A DNA stretch of 64,000 nucleotides from Deltaproteobacteria bacterium. Its GTDB lineage: Bacteria; Myxococcota_A; Polyangia; Nannocystales; Nannocystaceae. The notes under the pieces were generated by a model that saw only the letters and a program-made list of their open reading frames with translations, searched no databases and was not told the origin of the DNA. Numbering within the stretch: position 1 is the first letter of the stretch; every line of letters starts with the position of its first letter. Shown here piece by piece: positions 18,451 through 27,341 of this stretch. Position numbers and translations under genes: made by a program. The stretch covers positions 992,001-1,056,000 of the forward strand of contig JADJEE010000012.1 in NCBI GenBank assembly GCA_016709225.1, written 5' to 3'.

Positions 18451-19077
18451 ATGATCCACATCGACGTCTCGATTCTGCTGCCCCTTCGCGATGCCGAGCC
18501 CATGGTGGCGCCGCTGGTCGACACCGCATCGCTCGTGCAGCGGCGTGTGATGGCGCGGCACCACGTCGACGGTCGGCCGCTGGCGTTCGAGTTCCTCGCC
18601 CTCGACGAGCGCTCGGGGGACAACACCGCCAGCGTGCTCTCGGTGTTGCACGCGAAGGTGCCGCAGCTGCGCACGTCGGCAGATCTCGAGCGGGGCAGTG
18701 CACTGCGCACCGCGGCTCGCATCGCCCGCGGTGACACGTGGCTGGTGATGGACCACCCCATCGATGCCGATCTCGCCGCGTGGGCCATCGGGCAGATCAT
18801 CGTGGGACAGCGCGCTGCGATCGTCCCCGGTGAGCTGCTCGCCGTACACCGCAGCGCCGGCGTCGACGTGCTGCGCGAGCTCGATGGGGGCCTGGTGGTG
18901 GCCCAGCGGGCGATCGCGCGTCACCTCCGCCGGCTCGGCGAGACGCCGGCATTCAGCCCTGCATCCGGCGTGACCCGCATCGAACGCGCCTTCACGTTCC
19001 TGCGCGGGCACAGCAACCGCTTGGGCCTCGGCTTCCTCGATCGCCCGCTGCCGAATCCGCTGCGCTCGCGTGGCTAG
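18451..19077 (+). CDS. GT2-like glycosyltransferase fold protein, short
   Basis: 208-residue soluble protein resembling the N-terminal Rossmann-like part of family 2 glycosyltransferases: VSILLPLRDAEPMVAPLVDT for the first strand and loop, FEFLALDERSGDNTASVL for the DERS(G)D strand typical of GT2, and LERGSALRTAARIARGDTWL for the next helix. The DxD region is degenerate (MDHPIDADLA) and the acceptor half is missing, so it may be a non-catalytic or minimal member. ATG 18451. It lies 66 bp upstream of rseP on the same strand. Confidence 0.65.
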   Translation: MIHIDVSILLPLRDAEPMVAPLVDTASLVQRRVMARHHVDGRPLAFEFLALDERSGDNTASVLSVLHAKVPQLRTSADLERGSALRTAARIARGDTWLVMDHPIDADLAAWAIGQIIVGQRAAIVPGELLAVHRSAGVDVLRELDGGLVVAQRAIARHLRRLGETPAFSPASGVTRIERAFTFLRGHSNRLGLGFLDRPLPNPLRSRG

Positions 19078-19143
19078 ACCTGCGGCCATCGCGTGGAGGC
19101 GGCTCGCCGGCCCCGGCGGCCCTGCTATAGTTCGCGGACGCCG

Positions 19144-20199
19144 ATGACCGCCTTCGCCGCGATCCTCGCCCTCTGCGTGGTGATCATCATCCACGAGTTC
19201 GGGCACTACATCGCAGCGGTCGTGGCCGGCATGCACGTCGATCGCTTCAGCCTGTTCGGCATCGGCCCACCGATCGTCAAGCTCGGCCGCTGGCGTGGCA
19301 CGGAGTTCGTCATCAGCGCGATCCCCTTCGGCGCCTACGTGCAGATCCGCGGCATGGAGGCCGACGACGGCAGCGGCGAGGCCGTACCGGCGCCCCCCGG
19401 CAAGATCGCGTTCCGCGATGCGAGCGTCCGCGCGCGCATGGCCGTGATCGCGGGCGGCCCGGTGTTCAACTACCTGTTCGCGATGCTGGTGCTGTTCGGC
19501 GTCTACACCACCGCGGGCGTCGCCGGGCCGGTGGTCGCCATCGAGATCCGTGGCGTGCACGACGGCTCGGCTGCGGCAGCGGCAGGCCTGCAGCCGGGCG
19601 ATCGCGTGCTCGCGGTCGCGGGCACCCCCATCGATCCGGCGCAGGAGGCACGCGACATCGGAGCCGCGACCCAGGCCAACCTCGGCGGCACGATCGCGAT
19701 CGAGGTCGAGCGCGACGGCCAACCGCTCGCGCTGGAGGCGACGCTGCCGGCCGAGGGTGATGCACCGCTGGGCGTCGACCTCGCCAAGATCGCTCCGCGC
19801 GAGCACGTCGACCTCGGCGTCGCGGCCAGCCGGGCGCTCGCCGATCCCTGGCGGGACACGGCCAACCAACTCGAGGGGCTGTACCTCCTCGCGACCGGCA
19901 AGCTCAAGGCGAGCATGCAGGGTCCGGTCGGCATCGTGCGATCGATCGCCCGCGAGGCCGACGTCGGCGTGGTGCCGTTCGTGCTGATGGTCGCGTTCAT
20001 CAGCACGCTGCTGGGGATGTTCAACCTGCTGCCGCTGCCGGCGCTCGACGGTGGTCGGCTCGCGTTCCTCACCTACGAGGGCATCGCGAGGCGCCGCGCG
20101 AGCCCCCGCGTCGAGGAGCTGGTCCACGGCTACGGCATGGTCGCGCTGCTGGCCCTGCTGGCGCTCGTCACCATCGGCGACGTGCGGCGCCTGTTCTAG
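19144..20199 (+). CDS. rseP: RseP/site-2 protease family intramembrane metalloprotease
   Basis: Polytopic zinc protease that cleaves anti-sigma factors or leftover signal peptides within the membrane. ATG 19144 gives MTAFAAILALCVVIIIHEFG, placing the HEFGH zinc motif at residues 17-21 in the first helix. One PDZ domain (about 105-195, GVHDGSAAAAAGLQPGDRVL) sits between the membrane segments, and NLLPLPALDGGRL supplies the third zinc ligand region. At 351 residues with one PDZ it is shorter than E. coli RseP, which has two, but normal for many bacteria. A target anti-sigma factor is not in the window. Confidence 0.93.
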   Translation: MTAFAAILALCVVIIIHEFGHYIAAVVAGMHVDRFSLFGIGPPIVKLGRWRGTEFVISAIPFGAYVQIRGMEADDGSGEAVPAPPGKIAFRDASVRARMAVIAGGPVFNYLFAMLVLFGVYTTAGVAGPVVAIEIRGVHDGSAAAAAGLQPGDRVLAVAGTPIDPAQEARDIGAATQANLGGTIAIEVERDGQPLALEATLPAEGDAPLGVDLAKIAPREHVDLGVAASRALADPWRDTANQLEGLYLLATGKLKASMQGPVGIVRSIAREADVGVVPFVLMVAFISTLLGMFNLLPLPALDGGRLAFLTYEGIARRRASPRVEELVHGYGMVALLALLALVTIGDVRRLF

Positions 20200-20244
20200 T
20201 CGGGCGCCCGCGCACCGCGAGACCCGAAGCGAGACACGAGATCG

Positions 20245-22542
20245 ATGGCACGCCGCGGCAGCGAGAACCCCGACGCCCCCGCGGCGCAGGCGTCGACCGG
20301 CGGCTCGCGTCGCAGCAAGGCACCGCCGTCCGACAGCGCGCTCGCGCGTCGCACCAGCCGCGAGTCGCGGGCACCGGCTGGCTTCGTGCCGCGCATCGTC
20401 GACGAGGCCACCCTCGAGGCCGCGCTCGAGCGCCTGCCCGGTGACCCCGGCGTGTACCTCATGCGCGATCGCAGGGGCGAGGTCGTGTACGTCGGCAAGG
20501 CCCGCAGCCTGCGGGCGCGCGTGCGGCAGTACTTCAACGGCACCGACACGCGCCTGTTCGTGCCGATGCTCGCGAAGCTGGTCGGCGACATCGAGACGGT
20601 GGTGGTCGGGAACGACAAAGAGGCGTTCCTGCTGGAGAACAACCTCATCAAGGAGCATCGGCCGCGCTTCAACGTGAAGCTGCGCGACGACAGCAACTAC
20701 CTGGTGCTGCGGCTCGACCCGCGCTCGAAGTGGCCGCGGCTCGAGCTCGTGCGTCAGGTCGGCCACGAGGGCGCGTGGTACTTCGGGCCCTACCACTCGG
20801 CCCGCTCGGCGCGACAGACGTTGCGGGTGGTGAACCGGCACTTCAAGCTGCGGACCTGCACCGACTTCGTGCTCGGCCACCGCACGCGGCCGTGCCTGCA
20901 GTACCAGATCGATCGCTGTCCGGGCCCGTGCGTGTTCGAGGTCGACGCCGACGCGTACACGCAGCAGGTCGGCGACGTGCGGCTGTTCCTGTCGGGTCGC
21001 CACCGCGAGCTGGTCGACGGCCTCGAGGGCCGCATGCAGGCGGCCGCCGAGTCGCTCGAGTTCGAGAACGCCGCACGCATGCGCGATCAGCTGGCCGCGG
21101 TGCAGACGACGCTGCAGAGCCAGCAGATCGTCGGCACCGACGACGTCGACCAGGACGCGTTCGGCATGTACCGCGAGGGCGGCCAGATCGAGTTCGTCGC
21201 GATGCACGTGCGCGAGGGCAAGCTGCAGCAGACGCAGTCGTGGTCGCAAAAGGGTATGGAGCTGCCCGACCAGACCGTGATGGCGAGCTTCCTCGCGGCC
21301 TTCTACGAGAAGGCAGCCTTCATCCCCGATGAGGTGGTGATCCCGTTCGCGCTGCACGAGGACGACGAACAACCGCTCGTCGAGTGGCTGCGCGAGCGCA
21401 AGGGTCGCAAGGTCGCGCTGGTGGTGCCCGAGCGCGGTGATCGCAAGAAGCTGGTCGCGCTGGCCGGCAAGAACGCGGCCTCGAGCTTCACCAGCCGCCG
21501 TGACCGTCGCGAGGACAGCGAACTGGCGCTGCAGCGGCTGCAGGATCGCCTGGGCCTGTCGAAGCTGCCGCGGGTGATCGAGTGCTACGACATCAGCCAC
21601 ATCCAGGGCAGCGACACCGTCGCATCGATGATCACCTTCGTCGACGGCGCCCCCGAGAAGTCGCGCTACCGCAGCTTCAAGATCCGCGGCGGCCTACGCG
21701 GCGGCGGTGATGGCCTGCCGCCCGGAAACGACGGCCGTCAGAACGACGACTTCGCCAGCATGTACGAGGTGCTCGGGCGTCGGTTCCAGCGCGCGCTCGC
21801 GGGCACCGATCGCGGCGGCGACGACGACGACGCGTGGTCGCTGCCCGACCTCGTCGTGATCGACGGCGGCAAGGGCCAGCTCGCGCAGGTGCTCACTGCG
21901 ATCGGCGATCTCGGGGTCCCGATCGGCGCCGAGGGCATCGACGTGGTCGCGTTGGCCAAGGAGCGCAAGAACGCCCTCGGTCGGGGCCGCGCCGCGTTCG
22001 CGAAGTTCAAGCAACGCCGTGCCGACGCCGAGGCCGCGACTCCACCCGCGCCGGCGGCCGTCCTCGACGACGCGGCGACCACGAGCACGGCCCAGGACGC
22101 CGATGACACGCCGGGGCGCGCGTGGATCGACGCAGTGCTGCAGGAGGGTAGCGGCGATGCGCCTGGCGGCGACGTGTTCGAGGTGCGCCCGGAGCGGGTG
22201 TTCGTGCCCGGCCTGAAGGAAGCGATCGTGCTCAAGCCTGGCAGCTCCGAGCGCTACCTGATGGAGCGCGTGCGCGACGAGGCCCATCGCTTCGCGATCG
22301 GTCTGCACCGCAAACGTCGCGGCAAGCGAGCGCTGCACTCGAGCCTCGACGACATCGAGGGCGTGGGGCCAGCGATCAAGCGCGCGCTCATCAAGCACTT
22401 CGGATCGATCGCGGCGATCCGCACGGCCGATCTCGAGGCCCTGTGCGCGGTGCGGGGCGTCGGTCAGGCACTCGCCGAGCGAATTCGAGAGGCGATCGGG
22501 CGCGAGACCCCCAATCCGCCCGACGAGACGCACTCCGCGTAG
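20245..22542 (+). CDS. uvrC: Excinuclease ABC subunit C
   Basis: Dual-incision nuclease of nucleotide excision repair, 765 residues. A Ser/Ala-rich N-terminal extension of about 60 residues precedes the GIY-YIG nuclease domain (LPGDPGVYLMRDRRGEVVYV). The UVR motif that binds UvrB is at about 250-285 (EGRMQAAAESLEFENAARMR). The RNase H-like second nuclease follows (IECYDISHIQGSDTVASMI, DLVVIDGGKGQL), then two helix-hairpin-helix motifs (DDIEGVGPAIKRALI, RGVGQALAERI). It is longer than the usual 600 residues because of Ala/Asp/Thr-rich inserts around residues 490-510 and 590-640. It probably works with UvrA/B elsewhere; the UvrA paralogue at 57282-59843 is of the other class. Confidence 0.95.
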   Translation: MARRGSENPDAPAAQASTGGSRRSKAPPSDSALARRTSRESRAPAGFVPRIVDEATLEAALERLPGDPGVYLMRDRRGEVVYVGKARSLRARVRQYFNGTDTRLFVPMLAKLVGDIETVVVGNDKEAFLLENNLIKEHRPRFNVKLRDDSNYLVLRLDPRSKWPRLELVRQVGHEGAWYFGPYHSARSARQTLRVVNRHFKLRTCTDFVLGHRTRPCLQYQIDRCPGPCVFEVDADAYTQQVGDVRLFLSGRHRELVDGLEGRMQAAAESLEFENAARMRDQLAAVQTTLQSQQIVGTDDVDQDAFGMYREGGQIEFVAMHVREGKLQQTQSWSQKGMELPDQTVMASFLAAFYEKAAFIPDEVVIPFALHEDDEQPLVEWLRERKGRKVALVVPERGDRKKLVALAGKNAASSFTSRRDRREDSELALQRLQDRLGLSKLPRVIECYDISHIQGSDTVASMITFVDGAPEKSRYRSFKIRGGLRGGGDGLPPGNDGRQNDDFASMYEVLGRRFQRALAGTDRGGDDDDAWSLPDLVVIDGGKGQLAQVLTAIGDLGVPIGAEGIDVVALAKERKNALGRGRAAFAKFKQRRADAEAATPPAPAAVLDDAATTSTAQDADDTPGRAWIDAVLQEGSGDAPGGDVFEVRPERVFVPGLKEAIVLKPGSSERYLMERVRDEAHRFAIGLHRKRRGKRALHSSLDDIEGVGPAIKRALIKHFGSIAAIRTADLEALCAVRGVGQALAERIREAIGRETPNPPDETHSA

Positions 22543-22702
22543 CGGCTGCCACGCTCCGATCGCGGTGATCGAGCCCTACGTCCGCGGCCCGACGAAGCTG
22601 TCGCGCAGCGCACCCAACGAGCGCGGGTACGCGCGACGAATTCCCTGCGAGTCGGTCGTTCGTCCGCTTGCGACACGTGGTCGCAATCGGGATGATGTCG
22701 TC

Positions 22703-24454
22703 ATGCGGTGGCTCGAGGAACACATCCTCTCGAGGGTGACGCGCGCGCTGGTACCGGCCGCGTTGCTCTCGGGTTGCTACACCGGTCTGAACGGCGGCGG
22801 TGCCGGGGGCGGCGATGGTGCCGGCGATGCCGGCGACGCCAGCGGTGGCTCGGGTGGCTCGGACGGTGGCGACACCGACACCGGGCCGACCGCGTCGTGC
22901 GACACGCCGCAGGTCGGCGTGACCAAGCTGCGTCGCATGACGCAGGCCGAGTACGAGCACACCGTGCACGACCTGCTGGGCTACGACGGCGACGCCGCGC
23001 AGGTGTTCTCGTCGGACGAGCGCGTCGGGCCCTTCACGAGCAACAACAACGCCGCGGTCACCGAGGTGCAGGTCGAGCAGTACATGACCGCCGCCGAGGA
23101 CATCGCGCAGTGGGCCGCGACCGACGTCGCCGCGCTGCTGCCGTGCGACCCCGCGGCGATGGGCGAGGACGACTGTGCCGCGGCGTTCATCGCCGACTTC
23201 GCGCCGCGGGCCTACCGTCGACCGCTCGACGCCGCCGAGCTCGCGACCATCCAGGGCGTCTACGAGGGTGGCAAGGCCACCGGCGGCTTCGACAACGGCA
23301 TCCGCCTGGTCGTGCAGGGGCTGCTGCAGTCGCCCTGGTTCCTCTACCACATGGAGTTCGGCCAGGCCGACCTCAACGACGGCACCGTCATCGCGCTCGA
23401 CGACCACGAGATTGCGTCGCGCCTCAGCTACTTCCTGTGGGGCACGATGCCCGACGCCACGCTGTTCGCGGCCGCCGGCGCCGGCGAGCTCGTGACCGAC
23501 GATGGCCTGTCCGCGCAGGTCGATCGCATGCTCGACGACCCCCGGGCGCGCGAGGCCATCGCCTCGTTCCACACCCAGTGGGTCGGGGTCGACGGCATCG
23601 ACTCGCTCGAGAAGAACGCCGACGCCTACCCGGCGTACAACGCCGGGCTCGCGAGCGCCATGCGCGAGGAGACGGCCGCGTTCGCCACCCACGTCGTGCT
23701 CGATGACGACGGCCTGCTCGACACCTTGCTCACCGCCGACTTCACGCTCACCGAGGATCCCGAGCTGCTCGCGCTCTACGGCGTGACGTTGCCGGCCGAC
23801 CACGTCGCCGGCGACCCGGTGCCGCTGCCGGCGACCGAGCGCAGCGGCCTGCTGACGCAGGCGTCGGTGATGGCCCGCCACGCCCACGCCAACCAGACCT
23901 CGCCGGTCCACCGCGGAAAGCTCGTGCGCGAGAACTTCCTGTGTCAGTCGCTGCCGCCACCGCCACCGACGGTCGACAACACGCCCCCCTCGCCCGATCC
24001 GGGCGCGACCACGCGCGAGCGCTTCGAGCAGCACCGTGAAGATCCCAGCTGCGCCGGCTGCCACTCGCTGATCGATCCGCTCGGTTTCACCTTCGAGAAC
24101 TACGACGGCATCGGTGCCTGGCGCGACCAGGAGGGCGACCTCACGGTCGATGCCTCCGGTGAGCTCATCGAGACCGACGTCGACGGCGTCATCGTCGGCG
24201 CCGTCGAGCTCAGCGGCAAGCTGGCGCAGAGCGAGCAGGTGCAGCAGTGCGTGACCACGCAGTGGTTCCGCTTCGCGTTCGGTCGCTTCGAGTCCACCGA
24301 CGATCACTGCAGCACCGACGCGCTGCAGGTCTCGTTCGCGCAGAGCGGCGGCGACGTCCGCCAGCTCATCCGCGAGCTGGTGTTGTCCGACGCCTTCCGC
24401 CACCGCCGCGCCGAGGCGGCGGCCGCACAGCCCGGAGAGGAGCAGCAGCGATGA
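22703..24454 (+). CDS. DUF1592-type (planctomycete cytochrome-like) lipoprotein
   Basis: Exported 583-residue protein; ATG 22703 gives a signal ending in the lipobox LLSGC, then a Gly/Asp linker. The DUF1587/1592/1588/1585 block order typical of these proteins is visible: KLRRMTQAEYEHTVHDLLGY, FAPRAYRRPLDAAELATIQ, IRLVVQGLLQSPWFLYHMEF, IASRLSYFLWGTMPD, then HRGKLVRENFLCQSLPPPPP and SCAGCHSLIDPLGFTFENYD. CAGCH is a CxxCH heme-binding motif. The stop overlaps the start of the following DUF1552 gene by 4 bp (ATGA). This pair recurs at 47297-50455. Family members are common in Planctomycetes and Myxococcota; their biochemical role is not established. Confidence 0.88.
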   Translation: MRWLEEHILSRVTRALVPAALLSGCYTGLNGGGAGGGDGAGDAGDASGGSGGSDGGDTDTGPTASCDTPQVGVTKLRRMTQAEYEHTVHDLLGYDGDAAQVFSSDERVGPFTSNNNAAVTEVQVEQYMTAAEDIAQWAATDVAALLPCDPAAMGEDDCAAAFIADFAPRAYRRPLDAAELATIQGVYEGGKATGGFDNGIRLVVQGLLQSPWFLYHMEFGQADLNDGTVIALDDHEIASRLSYFLWGTMPDATLFAAAGAGELVTDDGLSAQVDRMLDDPRAREAIASFHTQWVGVDGIDSLEKNADAYPAYNAGLASAMREETAAFATHVVLDDDGLLDTLLTADFTLTEDPELLALYGVTLPADHVAGDPVPLPATERSGLLTQASVMARHAHANQTSPVHRGKLVRENFLCQSLPPPPPTVDNTPPSPDPGATTRERFEQHREDPSCAGCHSLIDPLGFTFENYDGIGAWRDQEGDLTVDASGELIETDVDGVIVGAVELSGKLAQSEQVQQCVTTQWFRFAFGRFESTDDHCSTDALQVSFAQSGGDVRQLIRELVLSDAFRHRRAEAAAAQPGEEQQR

Positions 24455-25806
24455 AGTCACGAGCATTCCGAGCGACCGCGCCCCGCAAGCCGTTCAATCC
24501 TCGTTTCTCGCGCCGCGCCTTCCTCGGTGCCGCCGGCAGTGCTGCCGCGCTGGTGCCGTTCGTGCCGCTGCTCGAGCGCGAGGCCGCCGGCGCCGACGGA
24601 GCGCCCAAGCGCATCATCACCATCTTCACCGCCAACGGCACGCTGCACGAGCGCTGGGCGCCGACCGGCACCGAGTCGGATTTCACGCTCGGACCGATCC
24701 TCGCTCCGCTGGCGCCGTACCAGGACAGGCTCGTCATCCTCGACGGTCTGCAGGTGATCCGGCAGGGCGTCGGCGATGGTCACCAGCTGGGCATGGGCTG
24801 CCTGTGGACCGGCAGCCAGCTGCTGCCGGGTGACTTCGGCGGCGGCGACGGTGGCTCGGCGGGCTACGCCGGCCACGCCTCGATCGATCAAGCCATCGCC
24901 GAGGTGGTGGGCGCACAGACCCCGTACAAGAGCCTCGAGTTCGGCGTGCAGACCGGCGGCGCGAACGTCTGGACTCGCATGTGCTACGCGGGCCCGAACC
25001 AGCCGCTGCCGCCCGAGGACAACCCGCAGGCGATGTTCGATCGGCTCTTCGCCGACATCGGCATGGACCCGCAGGGCATCGAGCGCCTCAAGGCCGAGCG
25101 TCGCAGCGTGATCGACCTGGTGAAGGGCGATCTCACCTCGCTGCAGTCGCGCTACGGCGGCGACGATCGCCACAAGGTCGAGGCCCACCTCGATGCCATC
25201 CGTGCGATCGAGATGCGCAACGACGCGGCAATCCCCGCCTGCGAGCAGCCGATGCTCGATCTGGCGTTCGATCCCTACGCCAACGACAACTTCCCAACCG
25301 TCGTGCAGCGCCAGATCGACCAGCTGGTGATGGCGCTGGCTTGCGATCTCACGCGGGTTGCGAGCCTACAGTGCTCGGCGTCGGTCTCGGGGGTGGTGTT
25401 CTCGTGGCTCGGCCACAGTGCCGGTCACCACGACCTGTCGCACCTCGGCGACGACGACCAGACCATGCTCGATCAGATCACCGGCGTGAACACCTGGTAC
25501 GCCGAGCAGGTGAAGTACCTGCTCGACCAGCTCGCTGCGGTGCCCGAGGGCGACGGCACGCTGCTCGACAACACCCTGGTGGTGTGGGGCAACGAGCTGT
25601 CGCGCGGCAACTCCCACGGCAACATGCCGGTGCCGTTCGTGCTCGCGGGCGGGGCCGGTGGCGCCATCCAGACCGGTCGCTGGCTCACGTACGATCAGAC
25701 CCCGCACAACCGACTGCTGGTGTCGATGGCGCAGGCCATGGACGTCGACATGCAGAGCTTCGGCGACAACGACCCCGGCAGCGGTGGTCTCGCGGGCCTG
25801 ACCTGA
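24451..25806 (+). CDS. DUF1552 family protein with Tat-like signal
   Basis: 451-residue exported partner of the preceding DUF1592 gene. The N-terminus FSRRAFLGAAGSAAALVPFV is a twin-arginine-type signal, so it is likely folded, perhaps with a cofactor, before export. The family core is clear: KRIITIFTANGTLHERWAPT, PYQDRLVILDGLQV, HASIDQAIAEVVG, and a C-terminal part resembling alkaline-phosphatase-like sulfatases (LLDNTLVVWGNELSRGN, GHHDLSHLGDDD). Coupled by a 4-bp overlap to the upstream gene. Function unknown; a surface complex with the heme-motif partner is inferred from constant pairing. Confidence 0.88.
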   Translation: MKSRAFRATAPRKPFNPRFSRRAFLGAAGSAAALVPFVPLLEREAAGADGAPKRIITIFTANGTLHERWAPTGTESDFTLGPILAPLAPYQDRLVILDGLQVIRQGVGDGHQLGMGCLWTGSQLLPGDFGGGDGGSAGYAGHASIDQAIAEVVGAQTPYKSLEFGVQTGGANVWTRMCYAGPNQPLPPEDNPQAMFDRLFADIGMDPQGIERLKAERRSVIDLVKGDLTSLQSRYGGDDRHKVEAHLDAIRAIEMRNDAAIPACEQPMLDLAFDPYANDNFPTVVQRQIDQLVMALACDLTRVASLQCSASVSGVVFSWLGHSAGHHDLSHLGDDDQTMLDQITGVNTWYAEQVKYLLDQLAAVPEGDGTLLDNTLVVWGNELSRGNSHGNMPVPFVLAGGAGGAIQTGRWLTYDQTPHNRLLVSMAQAMDVDMQSFGDNDPGSGGLAGLT

Positions 25807-25816
25807 ACACCACCGC

Positions 25817-26266
25817 ATGAGCGAGGCCGACGACGGCATCGATCGCGCCGCGCTGGCGCGCCGCTCGGTGCGGACGCTGGCGTGGCTGGGCGACGCGCTC
25901 TTCGAGAACGTCGTGCGTCACCGCGTGGCCGCGCGCGGCGACTTCGCGGTCGATCGGCTCGACGCGATCAAGGCCGAGGTCGTCCGCGCCGAGCGACAGG
26001 CCGAGCTGCTCGAGGCGATCACGCCGGCGCTGCTCGAGGATGAGCTGGCGGTGGTCCGACGCGGTCGCAACACCGCGCCCCCCGCCTCCGCCCGCGGGCG
26101 TCGCAACACCCAGGAGTACCGCGCAGCGTCGGCACTCGAGGCCCTGGTCGCGCACTGGTGGCTCGGCGAGGGCCGTCCGCGCTTCGATGCGTTGCTGGTG
26201 CCGCTGCTCGAGCGGGCCATCGACGACGCGCTCGCGCGCCGGGCCCAGCGACCACGTCGGGGCTAG
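25817..26266 (+). CDS. mrnC: Mini-ribonuclease III-like protein
   Basis: 149-residue RNase III-domain protein lacking the double-stranded RNA-binding domain. It shows the Mini-III motifs: LAWLGDALFENVVRHRV for the signature helix with catalytic acids, AERQAELLEAITPALLEDEL, VVRRGRN, and YRAASALEALVAHWWL with the second acidic motif. In Bacillus the enzyme matures 23S rRNA. It starts 10 bp after the DUF1552 gene, probably by read-through rather than function. Its TAG stop shares a CTAG with the stop of the convergent desaturase gene. Confidence 0.85.
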   Translation: MSEADDGIDRAALARRSVRTLAWLGDALFENVVRHRVAARGDFAVDRLDAIKAEVVRAERQAELLEAITPALLEDELAVVRRGRNTAPPASARGRRNTQEYRAASALEALVAHWWLGEGRPRFDALLVPLLERAIDDALARRAQRPRRG

Positions 26267-27231
26267 CCGACGTCGACGGTCGCGTCGACCGAAGGGCTCG
26301 TGGCCGCGGGCTCGCGGCCGTACACGCGGGCCGGCGGTGCCTTCAGATCCCACACCAGGCCGAGCCAGCTCATCACCTTGAGCGCGTAGAAGGTCAGGTC
26401 GACCTCCCACCAGAAGAAGCCCTGACGGGTCGAGCCCATGAAGTGGTGATGGTTGTTGTGCCAGCCCTCACCCATGGTGATGAGCGCGAGCACCCAGTTA
26501 TTGCGGCTGTCGTCCGTGGTCGCGTAGCGACGCTTGCCCCACACGTGCGAGAGCGAGTTGATGGTGAAGGTGCCGTGCCACAGCAGCACCGTCGACAGCA
26601 TGAATCCGCCCCACAGGCCTTCCCAGCCCCAGATGCCCCACACTGCGAAGCCGAGCAGCGTCGGCGGCAGCCACCACAGCTTGTCCAGCACCACCAGCTC
26701 GGGGTAGCGCGACAGGTCTTTCACGCGGGGCCAATCGGTGTCGCTGTTGCGGTCGTAGATCCAGCCGACGTGCGAGTGCCAGAAGCCGAACTGCACCGGC
26801 GAGTGCACGTCCTGCGGAGTGTCGGAGTACTTGTGGTGGTCGCGATGGTGCGCCGCCCACCACAGCACGCCGCGCTGGCTCGAGCTCTCGGCGAGCAGCG
26901 CGAGCAGGAACTGCATGACGCGGCCGGTCTTGAAGGTGCGGTGCGAGAAGTAGCGGTGATAGCCGCCGGTGACCCCGAACATCCGCACGAAGTACAGCGT
27001 CGCGCACAGCACCCAGGTGCTCGCGCTCATGCCGGTCCACAACAGGCCGAAGACGCCCAGGTGCACGAGCACCATCGGCAACGTGGTGAGCCACTCGTAG
27101 TCGCGCCAGGAGCGAGCATGTCGGCCGACGGCCACGCGGGGGGCGACGTCGGGAACTTCGAGCAAACGCATGTCCAGAGTCTTCAGCAGCGGTGTCGCCG
27201 CAGCCGTCACACTCCCGTCGTCGCCGGTCAT
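26263..27231 (-). CDS. Acyl-CoA delta-9 desaturase-type membrane fatty acid desaturase
   Basis: Diiron membrane desaturase of the stearoyl-CoA family, 322 residues. ATG 27231 starts MTGDDGSVTAAATPLLKTLD. The three histidine boxes are intact: HRYFSH, HRDHHK and HNNHHH, with the hydrophobic helices between them. Such enzymes insert a cis double bond in fatty acyl chains using O2 and reducing power from a ferredoxin or cytochrome b5. It is divergent from the steroid-reductase-like gene (110 bp apart), which suggests shared control of membrane lipid composition. Convergent with mrnC, stops overlapping by 4 bp. Confidence 0.92.
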   Translation of the reverse strand: MTGDDGSVTAAATPLLKTLDMRLLEVPDVAPRVAVGRHARSWRDYEWLTTLPMVLVHLGVFGLLWTGMSASTWVLCATLYFVRMFGVTGGYHRYFSHRTFKTGRVMQFLLALLAESSSQRGVLWWAAHHRDHHKYSDTPQDVHSPVQFGFWHSHVGWIYDRNSDTDWPRVKDLSRYPELVVLDKLWWLPPTLLGFAVWGIWGWEGLWGGFMLSTVLLWHGTFTINSLSHVWGKRRYATTDDSRNNWVLALITMGEGWHNNHHHFMGSTRQGFFWWEVDLTFYALKVMSWLGLVWDLKAPPARVYGREPAATSPSVDATVDVG

Positions 27232-27341
27232 GGTTGTGTTGGCGACGGGGGCGTGCGAGCGCGTGCACATGCGTGCACGCACGCGCCGAACGGGCTCGCA
27301 GACCCGCACCTCGGCCCCATTTGATAGCCTCGCGCTCGCCG

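Noticed and set aside
18451..19077. Frameshifted full-length glycosyltransferase
   Set aside because: No GT2 acceptor-domain sequence was found in other frames downstream; the intergenic gap to rseP is only 66 bp.
17785..21600. Very long open frame on the - strand opposite ssb, rseP and uvrC
   Set aside because: It is the antisense shadow expected in high-GC DNA. It has no family motif, no signal, and runs across several real genes on the other strand.
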